NCBI GenBank assembly: GCA_025455015.1 | Contig: JALONI010000002.1 | Span: 21,809-85,808, forward strand | Length of the DNA stretch: 64,000 nt | Direction of reading: 5' to 3' | Source of the DNA: Cyclobacteriaceae bacterium | GTDB lineage: Bacteria > Bacteroidota > Bacteroidia > Cytophagales > Cyclobacteriaceae | Shown: one piece after another, positions 1 to 8,513 of the stretch | How positions within the stretch are numbered: the stretch's first letter is position 1 | How the letters are laid out: each line of letters opens with the position of its first letter | Translations under genes and position numbers: made by a program | The notes under the pieces: generated by a model | What the model saw: only the letters and a program-made list of their open reading frames with translations | The model's database searches: none | Told to the model about the DNA's origin: nothing

Positions 1-272
1 GCATCCAGCGGTTGATTTTAGCGTGTACACACTACCCGCTCATCAAAAAAGAAATCGATGCCTACTACCGCGGGGCAGTCACGTTGTTGGACTCGGCCGA
101 GATTGCCGCCCAGGCGTTAAAAGAATACCTGACCACCACGGGGTTGCTGAACGATAGCCGCCAGGCCACCGAGCAGTTTTTTGTGTCGGACTATACCGAT
201 GCCTTTGCCGCCTCCACCCGCCTGTTTTTTCAACGCGAGGTACCCTTGCAGCGGCATGCGCTGTGGGACTGA
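1..272 (+). CDS. murI: Glutamate racemase, C-terminal part
   Basis: The gene enters from the left edge and the reading frame is open from base 3. The visible residues begin with LILACTHYPL, which carries the second catalytic cysteine of glutamate racemases (family motif ACTHYP). The enzyme interconverts L- and D-glutamate in the cytoplasm to supply D-Glu for peptidoglycan. About 90 C-terminal residues are present, consistent with a family length near 270. The ORF-track start at 12 is an internal TTG. It lies upstream of nuoH on the same strand with a gap of about 115 bp, so co-transcription is possible but not shown. Confidence 0.9.
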   Translation, partial: IQRLILACTHYPLIKKEIDAYYRGAVTLLDSAEIAAQALKEYLTTTGLLNDSRQATEQFFVSDYTDAFAASTRLFFQREVPLQRHALWD

Positions 273-287
273 CCGCTTTGTTTAACG

Positions 288-350
288 TGCCACCGACCGA
301 ATACATGGACACATGTAGGTTTTTCATCGAAATTCTCCATTTCGGTGGCA
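288..350 (+). promoter_or_regulatory. Structured leader between murI and nuoH
   Basis: A 9-bp inverted repeat (TGCCACCGA at 288-296 with TCGGTGGCA at 342-350) encloses a small hairpin ACATG-GACA-CATGT (303-316). A second possible hairpin, CGAAAT-TCTCC-ATTTCG (328-344), shares bases 342-344 with the outer stem, so the two pairings compete. It sits just upstream of the nuoH start. It could be a terminator/attenuator for murI or an mRNA leader; no T-tract follows. Confidence 0.4.
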
Positions 351-387
351 GTTGAATGAGCATTTTTGCCTAATTAAGCAGGATAAA

Positions 388-1476
388 GTGCCCGTGATCG
401 CCTCAACGCTGTTCTTCTTGTTGCCGTTTCTGGTGCTGTACACTATTCTGGTAGTATATGCCGAGCGCAAGTTGTCGGCCTTTATGCAGGACCGGCTGGG
501 GCCGATGGAAGTGGGATACTACGGGCTTCTTCAAACCGTGGCCGATCTGCTCAAACTCCTGCAAAAGGAGGATTTAACCCCCCAGGGCGCAGACCGCTGG
601 TTGTTCAAGGCTGCCCCATTGCTCATCTTTTTGGCTGTTTTTGCCGGTTTTGCCCTGTTGCCACTCGCGCCTGCCTGGCCCGGCTCCTCGCTCCCGTCCG
701 GCATTTTCCTGCTGCTGGCCATCATTTCGTTGGATGTAATCGGCATCGTGCTGGCGGGCTGGGCCAGCAACAACAAGTATAGCATGATGGGTACCGTGCG
801 GTCGGCTGCGCAAATCATTTCGTATGAAGTGCCCCTGGGGCTGGCCGTAGCCTGTGTGTGCCTGTATGCCGGCACGTTAAATCTGCAAGAGATATCGTGG
901 CAACAAAGCGCGTGGGCCGAGCCGGCCGGGCCCAAAAACTTTTTGGGTATCCCCGGCCTGGACGCCCGCCAAGCCGGTGGTTTTCTGGTGTGGAATGTAT
1001 TTACGATGCCGGTGCTGTGGGTGGCATGGCTGATTTTTTTCATCGCTTCGCTGGCCGAAAGCAACCGCGCTCCCTTTGACCTGCCCGAGGCGGAATCCGA
1101 ACTGGTGGCGGGCTTTCAAACCGAATACTCGGGTTTTCGTTGGGCGGTGATCATGTTGGCGGAATATGCCATGATGCTACTGGTAAGCCTGGTGGGCGTG
1201 ATCTTGTTTTTTGGAAGCTGGACTACCCCTTTGCCCAACCTGGGGCCGGTGCGGTTGGCCGACTGGACCAGCGGCACCGTAGGCCATGGCTCGGCCACCG
1301 CCTGGGGCATCTTCTGGCTCATGGGCAAAGCCGTGCTGATGGTATGCTTTCAGATTTGGGTGCGGTGGACTTTTCCACGCGTGCGCATTGACCAGTTGGT
1401 ATCGTTATGCTGGAAATACCTCACTCCGTTTTCGTTGGTTTGTCTTTTGTTGGTCGCAGTTTGGAAATTGTTATGA
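388..1476 (+). CDS. nuoH: NADH-quinone oxidoreductase subunit H
   Basis: This is the membrane subunit of complex I that forms the quinone-access channel and joins the peripheral arm to the proton-pumping arm. About eight transmembrane segments are visible. Family signatures are the quinone-site stretch LGPMEVGYYGLLQTVADLLK and the ESNRAPFDLPEAESELV loop. The track start at 352 is a TTG and would add a non-hydrophobic tail. GTG at 388 or 394 fits the family start better and follows an AAGCAGG stretch, giving about 360 residues. The stop TGA overlaps the ATG of the following kinase gene (ATGATGA). It is the first nuo gene here; nuoA-G are not upstream in the window. Confidence 0.93.
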   Translation: MPVIASTLFFLLPFLVLYTILVVYAERKLSAFMQDRLGPMEVGYYGLLQTVADLLKLLQKEDLTPQGADRWLFKAAPLLIFLAVFAGFALLPLAPAWPGSSLPSGIFLLLAIISLDVIGIVLAGWASNNKYSMMGTVRSAAQIISYEVPLGLAVACVCLYAGTLNLQEISWQQSAWAEPAGPKNFLGIPGLDARQAGGFLVWNVFTMPVLWVAWLIFFIASLAESNRAPFDLPEAESELVAGFQTEYSGFRWAVIMLAEYAMMLLVSLVGVILFFGSWTTPLPNLGPVRLADWTSGTVGHGSATAWGIFWLMGKAVLMVCFQIWVRWTFPRVRIDQLVSLCWKYLTPFSLVCLLLVAVWKLL

Positions 1477-3509
1477 TGAGATACACGTTCATAGTGCTAC
1501 TGTGTTTTTCCGGAATCGGGGCCGGTTATGCCCAGCCTTCGCTGGACAGCCTGGAGCGCGCGCTGCCCTCCCTCACCAACGACTCGCTGCGGCACCGCGT
1601 GTTGACGCAGTTGGCCGAGGGGCTGCAATACACCGAGTACAAGAAGGCCGAGGCATTCACCACCGAGGCCTTGGCCCTTGCCGAAAAAAACAACTGGAGC
1701 TGGGCGTTGGCCGAAACGTACAAACGCATCGGCTTTTTGTCCACCATCAGCGGTGACTACAGCCGTGCCATCAAATACGACAACCTGGGGCTGGAGTTGG
1801 CCACGCAGCGAAACGACAGCGTGGGCATCGCGGAAGCACTCAACTTTCTCGGCAACGACTACAGCGACCTGGGCCAATACGATCAAGCCTACTATTATTT
1901 CACCCAATCCTACCGCGTGGGTCAGTTGGTGAACGACCGTATGCGCATGACCATTGCGCTGCACAATTTGGGCAACGTATTCCGAAACCTGGAGCAGTTT
2001 GAAGTAGCCCTCAATTACCTGCAGCGGAGCATGCGCATCAGCCAAGAGATTAAAGACCTTGACGGGATTCCCTATTCTTATGAATCGATCGGGGCGGTGT
2101 ACGCTCAAAAGCGGGATTTTGCGCAAGCCAAATTCAATTTCGATCAAGCCTTGGCCACGCTGCGCGAGCGGAAACTCACCGTCATTGAACCGCGCGTGTT
2201 GACGCGCCTGGGCGATCTGTATTCGGAACAAAAGCAGTTTGCGGTGGCCCTCGCCTATTATGACTCTGCCCAAATCTTACAAGAGAACACCCAAAATGAA
2301 TTGGGCCTGGCGGAAATTGCCTTTGGAAAAGCCAAGATTTTCATCGCCCAAAACAACTTTACCGAAGCCACCCAATTGCTGACCGGCAGCATGACCACGG
2401 CCCGGTCGCTCAAGGCGATGAAGCTGTACATCGATTGCCTGAAAACACTTTCTGAAGCCGAGGAGAAAAAGAAGAATTTCCCCGCTGCGCTCAACCACCT
2501 GCAACGCTACTATGCCATGCGCGACAGCATCTACAACTCGGGCATGATGGAAAAACTGTTCCGCGAACAGGTGCGCTACGCCACCGCCAACAAAGACGAA
2601 GAGATTGCCGAACTGAACAAAATCAAGACCCAGCGCGAAAAAGAGCTCAGCGAACAAAAAGAGTTGGTGCAACAGCAATCCTTTGTGCGCAACATCCTGG
2701 TGGTGGTGGTAGCCCTTACCGTGATTTTGCTGTTCACCGTATACCGCAGCGGGCAGCGCAGAAAGCGCATCAACCGCCTGTTGCTCGAACACCAGGAGGA
2801 AATCAAAAAGCGGAGCTTTGAGCTGGAACAGTTGAACAAGGTAAAAGACAAGTTTTTCTCCATCATTTCACACGATCTGCGTTCGCCCATCAATGCCTTG
2901 TACAGCATTGTGGACCTGATTGACCGCAAGCAGATGAGCGGCACCGAGTTGGAAAACATCATGAAAGAGCTCAAGATGCGGGTGAACCATACGCGCACGC
3001 TCATCAACAACTTGCTGGATTGGGCCCTGCTGCAGATGGACAACCTGAAGATACAACTGCAACGCATTGACCTGAAGCCCGTGGTGGACGATACCATTAC
3101 GCTGCTGGCGTCCATGCAGACCAAGGAAATCACCATCGAAAACCGCGTACCCAAAGGCACCCTTGCGCTGGGCGATCTGAACATGGTCAACCTCGTGTTC
3201 CGCAACCTGATCATGAACGGACTCAAGTTTACCGAGGCGGGCGGCAAAATCACCATCGACAGCCAGGACGATGGCCACTACTACCGCATTGCCATTGCCG
3301 ACAATGGCGTGGGCATTGCCCCCGAGGTGCAAAAACTGTTGTTTGAAAAAACCACGGGCTACACCACGCGCGGCACCGCCAACGAAAAAGGAACCGGCCT
3401 GGGCTTGATTCTATGCCGCGAGTTCATTGAGCGCAACGGGGGCAAAATCTGGCTCGAAAGCGAACTGGGCAAAGGCAGCACGTTCTACTTTACCCTGCGC
3501 AAGGCGTAG
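1473..3509 (+). CDS. TPR-containing sensor histidine kinase within the nuo operon
   Basis: This is a hybrid-free sensor kinase of about 678 residues. In order it has a signal peptide ending near GYAQ, a periplasmic TPR array (about residues 30-370), a coiled coil rich in Glu/Lys/Gln, one membrane helix (NILVVVVALTVILLFTVY), a second coiled coil, a HisKA dimerisation helix with the phospho-acceptor in FFSIISHDLRSPINAL, and an HATPase domain with N box (NLIMNGLKFT), DNGVGI and GTGLGL motifs. No receiver or DNA-binding domain is present and no response regulator lies next to it. The start ATG 1473 or 1476 overlaps the nuoH stop, suggesting translational coupling. The ligand is unknown. TPR kinases of this build are common in Bacteroidota, but the position between nuoH and nuoI is unusual. 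Confidence 0.9.
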   Translation: MMRYTFIVLLCFSGIGAGYAQPSLDSLERALPSLTNDSLRHRVLTQLAEGLQYTEYKKAEAFTTEALALAEKNNWSWALAETYKRIGFLSTISGDYSRAIKYDNLGLELATQRNDSVGIAEALNFLGNDYSDLGQYDQAYYYFTQSYRVGQLVNDRMRMTIALHNLGNVFRNLEQFEVALNYLQRSMRISQEIKDLDGIPYSYESIGAVYAQKRDFAQAKFNFDQALATLRERKLTVIEPRVLTRLGDLYSEQKQFAVALAYYDSAQILQENTQNELGLAEIAFGKAKIFIAQNNFTEATQLLTGSMTTARSLKAMKLYIDCLKTLSEAEEKKKNFPAALNHLQRYYAMRDSIYNSGMMEKLFREQVRYATANKDEEIAELNKIKTQREKELSEQKELVQQQSFVRNILVVVVALTVILLFTVYRSGQRRKRINRLLLEHQEEIKKRSFELEQLNKVKDKFFSIISHDLRSPINALYSIVDLIDRKQMSGTELENIMKELKMRVNHTRTLINNLLDWALLQMDNLKIQLQRIDLKPVVDDTITLLASMQTKEITIENRVPKGTLALGDLNMVNLVFRNLIMNGLKFTEAGGKITIDSQDDGHYYRIAIADNGVGIAPEVQKLLFEKTTGYTTRGTANEKGTGLGLILCREFIERNGGKIWLESELGKGSTFYFTLRKA

Positions 3510-3589
3510 CGCGGCCGGTTTGTTCAATGCCCACGGGCGGGCGGGGCAAACAAGACATGACGAGCGTCCTTTTTTTCGGGCAAACGGTG

Positions 3590-3597
3590 TACCTTTG
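3590..3597 (+). promoter_or_regulatory. Possible -7 element before nuoI
   Basis: TACCTTTG matches the Bacteroidota -7 consensus TAnnTTTG and lies 3 bp before the nuoI ATG. I see no convincing TTG element 19-20 bp upstream. If real, the transcript would be leaderless or nearly so. A chance match is quite possible. Confidence 0.35.
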
Positions 3598-3600
3598 AGC

Positions 3601-4254
3601 ATGACCGCACAAAGCTATTGGGGCCACTTGGCCGTGGCCTTTCGCACGTTGGCCGGTGGGCTGCGGCTCACGTGGAAACACTTGGCGGCCGCCCGCCACC
3701 CGCGCACCTCGGTAAACATTCGCGAAGCAGGTTATTTTGCCGGGCAACACGGCATTGCCACCGTGCAGTACCCCCACGAGCAGATACCCGTACCCGACCA
3801 GGGCCGCTACCAACTGCACAACGAAATTGACGACTGCATTGTGTGCGACAAGTGCGCGAAAATCTGTCCGGTGGATTGTATCGACATCGAGCCGATCAAA
3901 TCGGCCGAAGAATTTGGCAAGACCTCAGACGGTACGCCCAAGCGCATTTATGCCGCCAAGTTTAACATTGACATGGCCAAATGCTGCTTCTGTGGGCTGT
4001 GCACTACGGTGTGCCCCACCGAATGCCTGACCATGACGCCCCACTACGATTTCAGCACGTTTGATATCACCGATCATAATTTTGCCTTTGGCAACATGAC
4101 CCTGGCCGACATTGCCGCCAAGAAAAGTGCGTGGGAGGAGCACCACAAGAACAAAGCGGCCACCACCACCACCCCCGCCCCACCGCTTTCAACGCCTGCC
4201 GCGGGCGCAAAGCCTGTATTCAAACCGCGGATTCCCCCCACGAAATCGCAATGA
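3601..4254 (+). CDS. nuoI: NADH-quinone oxidoreductase subunit I (2x[4Fe-4S])
   Basis: This is the ferredoxin-like subunit of complex I carrying clusters N6a and N6b, which pass electrons towards the quinone site. Two cysteine sets are visible: CIVCDKCAKICPVDC (about residue 80) and CCFCGLCTTVCPTEC (about residue 120). The 217 residues include an Ala/Thr/Pro-rich C-terminal tail not needed for the fold. The start is ATG 3601; the track ORF runs upstream through the end of the kinase gene. It is 91 bp after the kinase, and its stop overlaps the nuoJ ATG (ATGA). Confidence 0.95.
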   Translation: MTAQSYWGHLAVAFRTLAGGLRLTWKHLAAARHPRTSVNIREAGYFAGQHGIATVQYPHEQIPVPDQGRYQLHNEIDDCIVCDKCAKICPVDCIDIEPIKSAEEFGKTSDGTPKRIYAAKFNIDMAKCCFCGLCTTVCPTECLTMTPHYDFSTFDITDHNFAFGNMTLADIAAKKSAWEEHHKNKAATTTTPAPPLSTPAAGAKPVFKPRIPPTKSQ

Positions 4255-4745
4255 GCGCAGCCGATTACTTTTTCTACGGATGGTGCCTGGTGATGGTGGC
4301 AGGCCTTTGGGCCATGGCGGTCTCAAAAAAACTCATCCACGCAGCCCTGGGGTTGTTGAGTTGTTTGGTGGCGTTAGCCGGCATTTACGCCCTGCTCTCG
4401 GCCGAACTATTGGCGGTCATCCAGTTGATGGTGTATGCGGGGGGCGTGTTGGTGTTGATTTTGTTTGGCATCATGCTCACCGGACGGCTGTCCGACAAAC
4501 CCATGCGTATTGAATCGCGCAACGTGGCAGTCGGATCGGTGATTGCTGCCGGGTTGTTCATCACGCTGATCGTTTTTGTGGGCCCCGCCTTTTTGTCCGT
4601 TACTTCCACGGGCAGCCCGGGCTCGCTGCGCACGCTCAGCCTGGCGCTGTTTTCGGAGTACACCCTCGCATTCGAACTGGCGGGCGTCTTGTTGCTGATT
4701 TCATTGATCGCGGGGGCGGTCATCGCTTCTTCGCGCCAATCATGA
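4251..4745 (+). CDS. nuoJ: NADH-quinone oxidoreductase subunit J
   Basis: This is a membrane subunit of complex I of 164 residues with about five transmembrane helices. The stretch VIQLMVYAGGVLVLILFGIML matches the pi-bulge helix TM3 conserved in NuoJ. The ATG at 4251 overlaps the nuoI stop, and the TGA overlaps the nuoK ATG. These overlaps fix the start and argue for one polycistronic message. Confidence 0.93.
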   Translation: MSAADYFFYGWCLVMVAGLWAMAVSKKLIHAALGLLSCLVALAGIYALLSAELLAVIQLMVYAGGVLVLILFGIMLTGRLSDKPMRIESRNVAVGSVIAAGLFITLIVFVGPAFLSVTSTGSPGSLRTLSLALFSEYTLAFELAGVLLLISLIAGAVIASSRQS

Positions 4746-5053
4746 TTGCCACACACCATATCTTTATCCTGAGTGCCTTGCTGTTGTCGGTGGGTGTTTT
4801 CATGCTGCTCACCAAGCGCAACGCTATCCTGATCCTGATGGGGTTGGAGTTGATCCTCAACGCGGCCAACCTGAACCTGATCGCCTTTAACCAACGATAT
4901 GCCGATGCCCTTGCGGGCGAGGCCATGGCCGTATTTGTGATCGTGCTTGCCGTATGCGAGGCGGCCGTAGGTGTTGCCATTATCTTACAGGCCTATCGGC
5001 ATTATGCCACCGCGGTGCCCGATCAAATCAGTGAACTAAAAGATCCTGCGTGA
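4742..5053 (+). CDS. nuoK: NADH-quinone oxidoreductase subunit K
   Basis: This is a small Mrp-like membrane subunit of complex I of 103 residues with three transmembrane helices. The family signature GLELILNAANLNLIAF carries the conserved Glu of the proton path, and a second acidic residue lies in VCEAAVG. The ATG at 4742 overlaps the nuoJ stop, and its stop overlaps the GTG of nuoL (GTGA). Confidence 0.95.
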   Translation: MIATHHIFILSALLLSVGVFMLLTKRNAILILMGLELILNAANLNLIAFNQRYADALAGEAMAVFVIVLAVCEAAVGVAIILQAYRHYATAVPDQISELKDPA

Positions 5054-6945
5054 ACGTGGCCTCCACCGACTGGAATGCTTGGGTGCCGATTGCGTTGGCC
5101 CTGCCGCTCGTTTCGTTTGTCGTCAGTTTTTGGATGGGGCCGCGGTACGGCTGGCTGGTGCCACTGATGGCCACTGCGCTGTTGCTGGCAGGCTGGGTTT
5201 GCACCACCGTCATACTCGTTGACCATTCGGCAGGCACGAGCCATTTTGCCGTACCGTGGTTCTCCCTCGGCACGGACGTCATTCCCATCGGCTGGTGGCT
5301 GTCGCCACGGTCCGTGACCATGCTGTGGGTGGTGTACACCATTTCGCTGTTGGTACACGTGTATTCCATTGGCTACATGGCAGGCGAAGGGGGCATCGCC
5401 CGCTACTTCGCGTGGCTCGGCTTTTTTACGTTTGCCATGGGCGGGCTGGTGGTCAGTTCAAATTTACTGGTCACGTTTTGCTGCTGGGAGCTGGTCGGGT
5501 TGAGCTCCTATCGGTTGATTGGCCATTGGCACCAGCAGCCCGCGGCCGGTGCGGCTGCCACCAAGGCATTTTTAGTCAACCGCCTGGGCGACATCGGTTT
5601 GCTGGTGGCGCTCATGCTGCTGTGGTCACGCGCAGGCACGTTGGATATGCCCGCACTTACCGCCATGGCCCTGAGCGAAGAAACAAAAACGGCCGTGGGC
5701 CTCTGTGTGTTGTTGGCCCTGGCGGGAAAGTCGGCTCAGTTCCCATTGCTGCATTGGCTGCCCGATGCGATGGCGGGACCTACGCCCGTCTCTGCATTGA
5801 TTCATGCCGCCACCATGGTGGCCGCGGGCGTTTACTTGTTTGTGCAGTTGCATTTTTTGTTTTCGGCCGATGCCCTCGCGGTCGCGGCCGTGGTGGGCTT
5901 GCTCACGTTGTTTGTGGGCGGCTGGGGTGCCCTCACACAGTTTGACGTAAAAAAAATTCTGGCGTACTCCACCATTTCCCAATTGGGGTTGATGGTGGCA
6001 GGGGTGGCATTGGCCTCGCCCGAGGCGGGCTTTGCGCACTTGTTCACGCATGCGTTTTTCAAAGCCGGGTTGTTTCTGGGCGCTGGCGCCCTCATCCACG
6101 CAGTAAGCCGGCACGGGCACGCACCCCAACAAGACATTCGGCACATGGGCGGGCTATGGCAGTCGCACAGGCTGGTGCTCGTGTGCTTTGCGGTGTGTGC
6201 CGCCTCGCTGGCAGGCATGCCACTCACCAGCGGTTTCCTGTCCAAAGAAGGCCTGTTGCTACACGTGCGTCATCACAGCTTTTATTTTGGCGTGATGGCC
6301 ACGGCCTCGTTTGTCACCACGTTGTATAGTGCGCGCATGGTTTTCTATTTGCTGTCGCCCACACCCCAGGCAGCAGCCACCCACCCGGTGCCCGCCATCA
6401 TGCAACTGCCGCTCTTCGTTCTGTCTGTGGGCTCGCTTTTTATCGGCCTTTCGGCATCTCCGTTATCCATCCAATCGTGGTGGCCGGTGTTTGATGCGAT
6501 CGAAAGTGCCCCGTGGGTCATGGTGGTTTCGCTGGCCGTGTTGGTGGTGGGCGTAGGCGTAGCGTGGAGGTTGTATCGTCATCGTCCCACGGCAACGCTA
6601 CACGCACGGTGGGTACCACAAACCTGGTTGGATGCCGCGCAAAAACACATCGCGGTAACGCCTGCCTTGCAGGCGAGCCGCCTGACCCACCATGCCGACA
6701 GGCGCTGGCTCGATGGCGTCCTTCATGCAGCCTCGTATGGCTATGTCACGTGTTCGTTTGTGATCGGTTGGGTTGACCGCGTGTTGATTGACGGATGGGT
6801 GACGACCGTGACCCACGCGGCCAAAGGGGGAGGCAAGCTCTTTCGGTCATTGGTAAACGGAAAAATACAATCGTACCTGGCGTGGGGTATGCTGGCGTTG
6901 CTTAGTTTTATGGTTTGGATGTTGTACCAATTGGCTCACCGTTGA
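5050..6945 (+). CDS. nuoL: NADH-quinone oxidoreductase subunit L
   Basis: This is the antiporter-like proton-pumping subunit at the distal end of the membrane arm, 631 residues, close to the family norm. Motifs include NRLGDIGLL, the conserved Lys region GKSAQFPLLHWLPDAMAGPT, and HAFFKAGLFLGAGALIHA. A long amphipathic C-terminal section fits the lateral helix. The GTG start at 5050 overlaps the nuoK stop, and the TGA overlaps the likely TTG start of nuoM (TTGA). Confidence 0.95.
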   Translation: MNVASTDWNAWVPIALALPLVSFVVSFWMGPRYGWLVPLMATALLLAGWVCTTVILVDHSAGTSHFAVPWFSLGTDVIPIGWWLSPRSVTMLWVVYTISLLVHVYSIGYMAGEGGIARYFAWLGFFTFAMGGLVVSSNLLVTFCCWELVGLSSYRLIGHWHQQPAAGAAATKAFLVNRLGDIGLLVALMLLWSRAGTLDMPALTAMALSEETKTAVGLCVLLALAGKSAQFPLLHWLPDAMAGPTPVSALIHAATMVAAGVYLFVQLHFLFSADALAVAAVVGLLTLFVGGWGALTQFDVKKILAYSTISQLGLMVAGVALASPEAGFAHLFTHAFFKAGLFLGAGALIHAVSRHGHAPQQDIRHMGGLWQSHRLVLVCFAVCAASLAGMPLTSGFLSKEGLLLHVRHHSFYFGVMATASFVTTLYSARMVFYLLSPTPQAAATHPVPAIMQLPLFVLSVGSLFIGLSASPLSIQSWWPVFDAIESAPWVMVVSLAVLVVGVGVAWRLYRHRPTATLHARWVPQTWLDAAQKHIAVTPALQASRLTHHADRRWLDGVLHAASYGYVTCSFVIGWVDRVLIDGWVTTVTHAAKGGGKLFRSLVNGKIQSYLAWGMLALLSFMVWMLYQLAHR

Positions 6946-8504
6946 TCTCGCTGCTCATTTTTATTCCTGTGGCCATGGGGCTGCTGCTGTTGGTCGTGCC
7001 CGTGCGGTTTCAGTCGGTGTTTCGCATGGCTGCGCTGGTGGTGGGCGTGGCGCAACTGATTCTCTTCGCCTTGCTGCTCGCTTCGTTTGATGCCTCCCAA
7101 CCGTGGCACGGCCTGGAACAGGCCGCGTGGTTTTCGATCGACTTGGGCACGTGGGGAAAACTACAGGCCTCGTATCTGGTTGCCGTGGACGGGCTGAGCG
7201 TGGGGCTGGTGGGGTTGTCCGTTTTGGTTTTGCTCCTCGCGGTGGTCTCGTCTTGGCACGTACAGGAAAACATCAAAGGATACTGGTCGCTGTTGCTGAT
7301 CTTGAACGGCAGCATCATCGGCTCCTTCTGTGCGCTGGACCTGCTCCTGTTCTATGTGTTTTTTGAGTTTATGCTCATCCCGATGTATTTCCTCATCGGC
7401 ATTTGGGGCGGGCCCAGGCGCGAGTATGCTTCCATCAAATTCTTTTTGTACACCTTGGCGGGATCGATCTTCATTCTGATGGGCATCATCCTCGTGTACC
7501 TGTCCTATCAAGATCCCACCCAACCCGCGGTGGCGCATACGTTTAACATCTTGCACATCACCAACCCCTTGCAGTTGCTGATCGACAGCCCGCTCTACAC
7601 AGCGGACGCCACCTTGGGCAGCTACCGGGGGTGGACATTCCTGCTTTTCTTTTTGGGATTTGCCATCAAGCTGCCCGCTGTGCCGTTGCACACGTGGCTG
7701 CCCGATGCGCACGTGGAAGCCCCCACGGCCATCTCCGTGATTCTGGCCGCGTTGCTTTTGAAAATCGGAGGCTATGGGCTGCTTCGGTTTGTCTATCCCG
7801 TGCTGCCCGATGCCGCACAGCATTTCAGCCCGTGGGTGGCCGGGGTCGGGCTGCTGTCCATCATTTATGGAGCCATGAATGCGCTGGCGTCCAAAGACCT
7901 TAAGCGGCTGGTCGCCTACTCCTCCGTATCGCACATGGGTTTTGTGCTGCTTGGGTTGGCCAGCGGCACCAGCGAGGGCGTGGGCGGAGCCGTTTATCAA
8001 ATGATCAGCCACGGCCTCATTTCGGCCATGCTGTTTTTGCTGGTGGGCGTGTTGTATGACCGCACGCACGACCGGCAAATCAGCCACTACTCCGGTTTGG
8101 CCGAGCGCATGAAGCCCTTTACGGCTTTTGTGCTCATCGCCTTTTTTGCGTCCATGGGCATCCCGGGGTTTTCGGGGTTTATTGGCGAAGTCATGATTTT
8201 TTTGGGCGCGTTTCGGGCCGCTGAGTTGGGAATATTTGGCTTGTGGATCGCCATCACCGCCACCACAGGGTTGCTGCTGGGGGCCGCCTATTACCTATGG
8301 ACCATCCAGCGCATGTTCTTTGGGCCCTTTCATTCCCGCGCAGGCGAGCACAACCTGGTGCCGCTGACCACGCGCGAGTACGTAATGCTGCTGCCGTTGG
8401 CCGTGGCAACGATCCTATTGGGTGTTTTTCCGCAGTTGCTGCTGCACTACATTAACCCCTTTGTACAGGCATTTTTGGTGTCCTTCTCCTCATTGACTGA
8501 TTGA
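6942..8504 (+). CDS. nuoM: NADH-quinone oxidoreductase subunit M
   Basis: This is an antiporter-like proton-pumping subunit of about 520 residues. Signatures are FYVFFEFMLIPMYFLIGIWG (conserved Glu), KLPAVPLHTWLPDAHVEAPT and KRLVAYSSVSHMGFV. The track begins at TTG 6915, well inside nuoL. TTG 6942 overlaps the nuoL stop and gives MISLLIFIPVAMGLLLL, the usual NuoM N-terminus, so I prefer it. It ends 9 bp before nuoN. Confidence 0.93.
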   Translation: MISLLIFIPVAMGLLLLVVPVRFQSVFRMAALVVGVAQLILFALLLASFDASQPWHGLEQAAWFSIDLGTWGKLQASYLVAVDGLSVGLVGLSVLVLLLAVVSSWHVQENIKGYWSLLLILNGSIIGSFCALDLLLFYVFFEFMLIPMYFLIGIWGGPRREYASIKFFLYTLAGSIFILMGIILVYLSYQDPTQPAVAHTFNILHITNPLQLLIDSPLYTADATLGSYRGWTFLLFFLGFAIKLPAVPLHTWLPDAHVEAPTAISVILAALLLKIGGYGLLRFVYPVLPDAAQHFSPWVAGVGLLSIIYGAMNALASKDLKRLVAYSSVSHMGFVLLGLASGTSEGVGGAVYQMISHGLISAMLFLLVGVLYDRTHDRQISHYSGLAERMKPFTAFVLIAFFASMGIPGFSGFIGEVMIFLGAFRAAELGIFGLWIAITATTGLLLGAAYYLWTIQRMFFGPFHSRAGEHNLVPLTTREYVMLLPLAVATILLGVFPQLLLHYINPFVQAFLVSFSSLTD

Positions 8505-8513
8505 CCACACCGG

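Noticed and set aside
1497-3332. Long antisense ORFs opposite the histidine kinase (for example 1497..2273 and 2576..3256)
   Set aside because: They mirror the codon pattern of the kinase frame and have low-complexity His/Gln/Val content, as expected for shadows.
7161-8087. 308-residue minus-strand ORF inside nuoM
   Set aside because: It is very rich in His, Gln and Gly and lies wholly opposite a well-supported gene; this is a codon-bias shadow.
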